A DNA stretch of 64,000 nt from Lachnospiraceae bacterium (GTDB taxonomy: Bacteria > Bacillota > Clostridia > Lachnospirales > Lachnospiraceae): positions 1-64,000 of the forward strand of contig JAGAHC010000056.1 of NCBI GenBank assembly GCA_017627275.1, in the 5' to 3' direction. Below the pieces are notes generated by a model. It was not told where the DNA came from. It saw only the letters and a program-made list of their open reading frames with translations, and ran no database searches. The position numbers were made by a program, and so were the translations under genes. Positions 62,444 to 64,000 of the stretch are shown here, one piece after another. Within the stretch, counting starts at the first letter, position 1, and each line of letters starts with the position of its first letter.

Positions 62444-64000
62444 GGTGCAGCTTTTTGCACAGGTCATCATTGATATTTCCCATCAGAGGATCGATCATCC
62501 CTTCACCTACCGGATCCCCGAAACGCTGCGGGAGAAGGTCCGGATCGGCGATGTCGTGCAGGTGCCCTTCGGAAAGGGCAACAGCCTGCGGCGCGCCTAT
62601 GTGCTCCATATCACCGACAATGCGGACGTCTCTTCCGATAAGATCAAGGAGATCCATTCGGTGCTTTCCGTCCGGGAATCAGATACTGCCTCCGTCGTAA
62701 CGGGCAGACAGATCGCGCTTGCCGCCTGGATGCAGGAACAGTACGGATCCACCATGGCAAGCGCCTTAAAGTGCGTGGTGACGGGGGAACGCCGCGGAAA
62801 GGGAAAAGAAGAAAAGGAGATCGTGCTGTTACTGTCTGAAGAAGAGGCTAAGGAGGCGCTTTCCCTGTACGAAAAGAAACACCAGGTCGCAAGAGCAAGG
62901 CTCATCAGGGAACTGATCGAAGCGCCGAGACAGCCTTATTCCATCATTACGTCAAAGCTTCACATCCCACCCGCCACACTGCGGGCCTTGAAAGAGCAGG
63001 GAGTCATAGAGGTCCGGTCTTTTTCCAGACTCAGAGACCCCGTTTCCTTTACGGGCGCTTCCTACGCGCTGAAGACCTTAAGTGCTGCGCAGCAGTCGAT
63101 CGTCGATCACGTGATCGCTGATTTCGATGCCGGCATTTCCTCCACTTCCCTGATTCACGGCATCACCGGAAGCGGAAAAACGGAAGTCTATATCTCCATC
63201 ATCGGAAAGATCGTCGAACGAAAAAAGAGCGCCATCATGCTGATCCCGGAGATTGCGCTGACCTACCAGACGCTGCTCCGGTTTTATGCCCGTTTCGGAA
63301 ACCGGGTGTCGGTCGTCAATTCTTCTTTGTCGGAAGCGGAAAAGCGCGACCAGTTTGAGCGCGCGCTGAAAAGGGAGATCGATGTCATCATCGGTCCGAG
63401 ATCCGCACTGTTTACACCCTTTCCGAACATCGGCGCCATCCTGATCGACGAGGAACACGAAACCAGTTATAAAAACGAGCAAATGCCGAAGTACCACGCC
63501 AGAGAAGTGACCATGCAGCTGGCAAAGATGCACGGCGCCGTGGTGGTGCTCGGGTCCGCCACGCCCTCCGTCACGAGCTTTGACCGGGCAAGAAGCGGAG
63601 AATACAAACTGTACACACTGCAGGAAAGACCGACCGGCGGAAGCCTTGCGAAGGTAAGGATCGCCGACATGCGCAGGGAACTGCAGGACGGAAACAGAGC
63701 CATTCTTTCCCGTGCGCTGTCAGAAAGAATCGCGGATCGTCTTGCCAAAAAGGAACAGGTGATGCTTTTTTTAAACCGCAGGGGATACGCGGCCTTCGTC
63801 TCCTGCAGAGAGTGCGGCTATGTTGCGAAATGTCCGCACTGTGAAGTGGCGCTTTCGCATCACAGAAAGAAAGGCAAAGATGTGCTGCGCTGCCATTACT
63901 GCGGGTACGAGACGGCCATGATGAAGATCTGTCCGGACTGCGGTTCAAAGTATATCGCCGGATTCCGCGCGGGGACCGAACAGATCGAGACCTTCCTGCG
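62436..64000 (+). CDS. priA: Primosomal protein N' PriA (5' part)
   Basis: Helicase that restarts stalled replication forks. The gene runs off the window; 521 residues are visible of about 740. The start ATG has GGAGG immediately upstream and lies within the end of murE. Seen are the 3'-DNA-binding domain (HPFTYRIPETL), the winged helix, helicase motif I GITGSGKTEVY, motif II DEEHE, GSATPSV, and the zinc sites CRECGYVAKCPHC and CHYCGYE plus CPDCGS. No defect is visible up to the edge. Confidence 0.95.
   Translation, partial: MRKVQLFAQVIIDISHQRIDHPFTYRIPETLREKVRIGDVVQVPFGKGNSLRRAYVLHITDNADVSSDKIKEIHSVLSVRESDTASVVTGRQIALAAWMQEQYGSTMASALKCVVTGERRGKGKEEKEIVLLLSEEEAKEALSLYEKKHQVARARLIRELIEAPRQPYSIITSKLHIPPATLRALKEQGVIEVRSFSRLRDPVSFTGASYALKTLSAAQQSIVDHVIADFDAGISSTSLIHGITGSGKTEVYISIIGKIVERKKSAIMLIPEIALTYQTLLRFYARFGNRVSVVNSSLSEAEKRDQFERALKREIDVIIGPRSALFTPFPNIGAILIDEEHETSYKNEQMPKYHAREVTMQLAKMHGAVVVLGSATPSVTSFDRARSGEYKLYTLQERPTGGSLAKVRIADMRRELQDGNRAILSRALSERIADRLAKKEQVMLFLNRRGYAAFVSCRECGYVAKCPHCEVALSHHRKKGKDVLRCHYCGYETAMMKICPDCGSKYIAGFRAGTEQIETFL

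Noticed and set aside
1..64000. CRISPR arrays, tRNA or rRNA genes, prophage or IS elements
   Set aside because: No regularly spaced direct repeats, no cloverleaf-like sequences and no transposase or phage genes were found on reading through the window.

Overview
This 64 kb window comes from a Firmicute of the class Clostridia, most likely Lachnospiraceae; I infer this from gene order and protein style, not from a search. The evidence is the order dxs-tlyA-nadK-recN, the order yicC-gmk-rpoZ-rimO, RNase Y, a fused SecDF, a Gram-positive SOS box at recA, a YtrA-type GntR regulator with its operator, and a MurE carrying the DNPR signature for meso-diaminopimelate. Coding density is very high. Most genes overlap or are separated by a few bases, and no gap exceeds 300 bases. 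No rRNA, tRNA, CRISPR array, prophage or insertion sequence was seen.

Layout. 1-9.8 kb: isoprenoid, NAD kinase and repair genes (dxs 3' part, tlyA, nadK, recN, pcrA), a small membrane protein, an RlmD-like rRNA methylase, and on the minus strand a TtcA-like sulfurtransferase with a DUF1294 protein. 9.9-18.1 kb: an aminotransferase, comEA, a two-component system with a GerMN lipoprotein, comEC, recA and recX. 18.1-31.5 kb: rny, a degenerate Xer-like protein, glgA, a SpoVB/MurJ-type flippase, rqcH, yicC, gmk, rpoZ, rimO, a pgsA-cinA fusion and a GtrA/GtrB pair. 31.5-33.6 kb: a zinc metalloprotease, thiN and gpmA. 33.6-44.6 kb: one apparent eight-gene operon with its own promoter, operator and terminator. 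44.6-64 kb: lepA, hemW, a hotdog thioesterase, pilT, comM, dprA, hisS, aspS, an ECF S component, an Sfp-type transferase (minus), secDF, recJ, murE and the 5' part of priA.

Two regions stand out. First, recA is interrupted by an in-frame TGA exactly where RecA proteins carry a conserved Trp. The reading frame continues for 70 well-conserved codons, and a 16-bp terminator-like hairpin then lies inside the first codons of recX. Second, the 33.6-44.6 kb operon joins a YtrA-like repressor and ABC exporter to a large substrate-binding-type lipoprotein, two MalF/MalG-type permeases without an ATPase of their own, an HlyD-like adaptor, and a protein with a MacB-like extracellular domain that lacks the FtsX membrane domain. 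By analogy with the YtrA regulon this may be an envelope-stress or peptide-antibiotic response system, but its function is not known to me.

Many genes here serve DNA uptake, recombination and repair: comEA, comEC, comM, dprA, pilT, recA, recX, recN, recJ, pcrA and priA. That suggests at least an ancestral capacity for natural transformation. Intergenic hairpins at 19.8 kb and 33.6 kb look like dispersed repeats.
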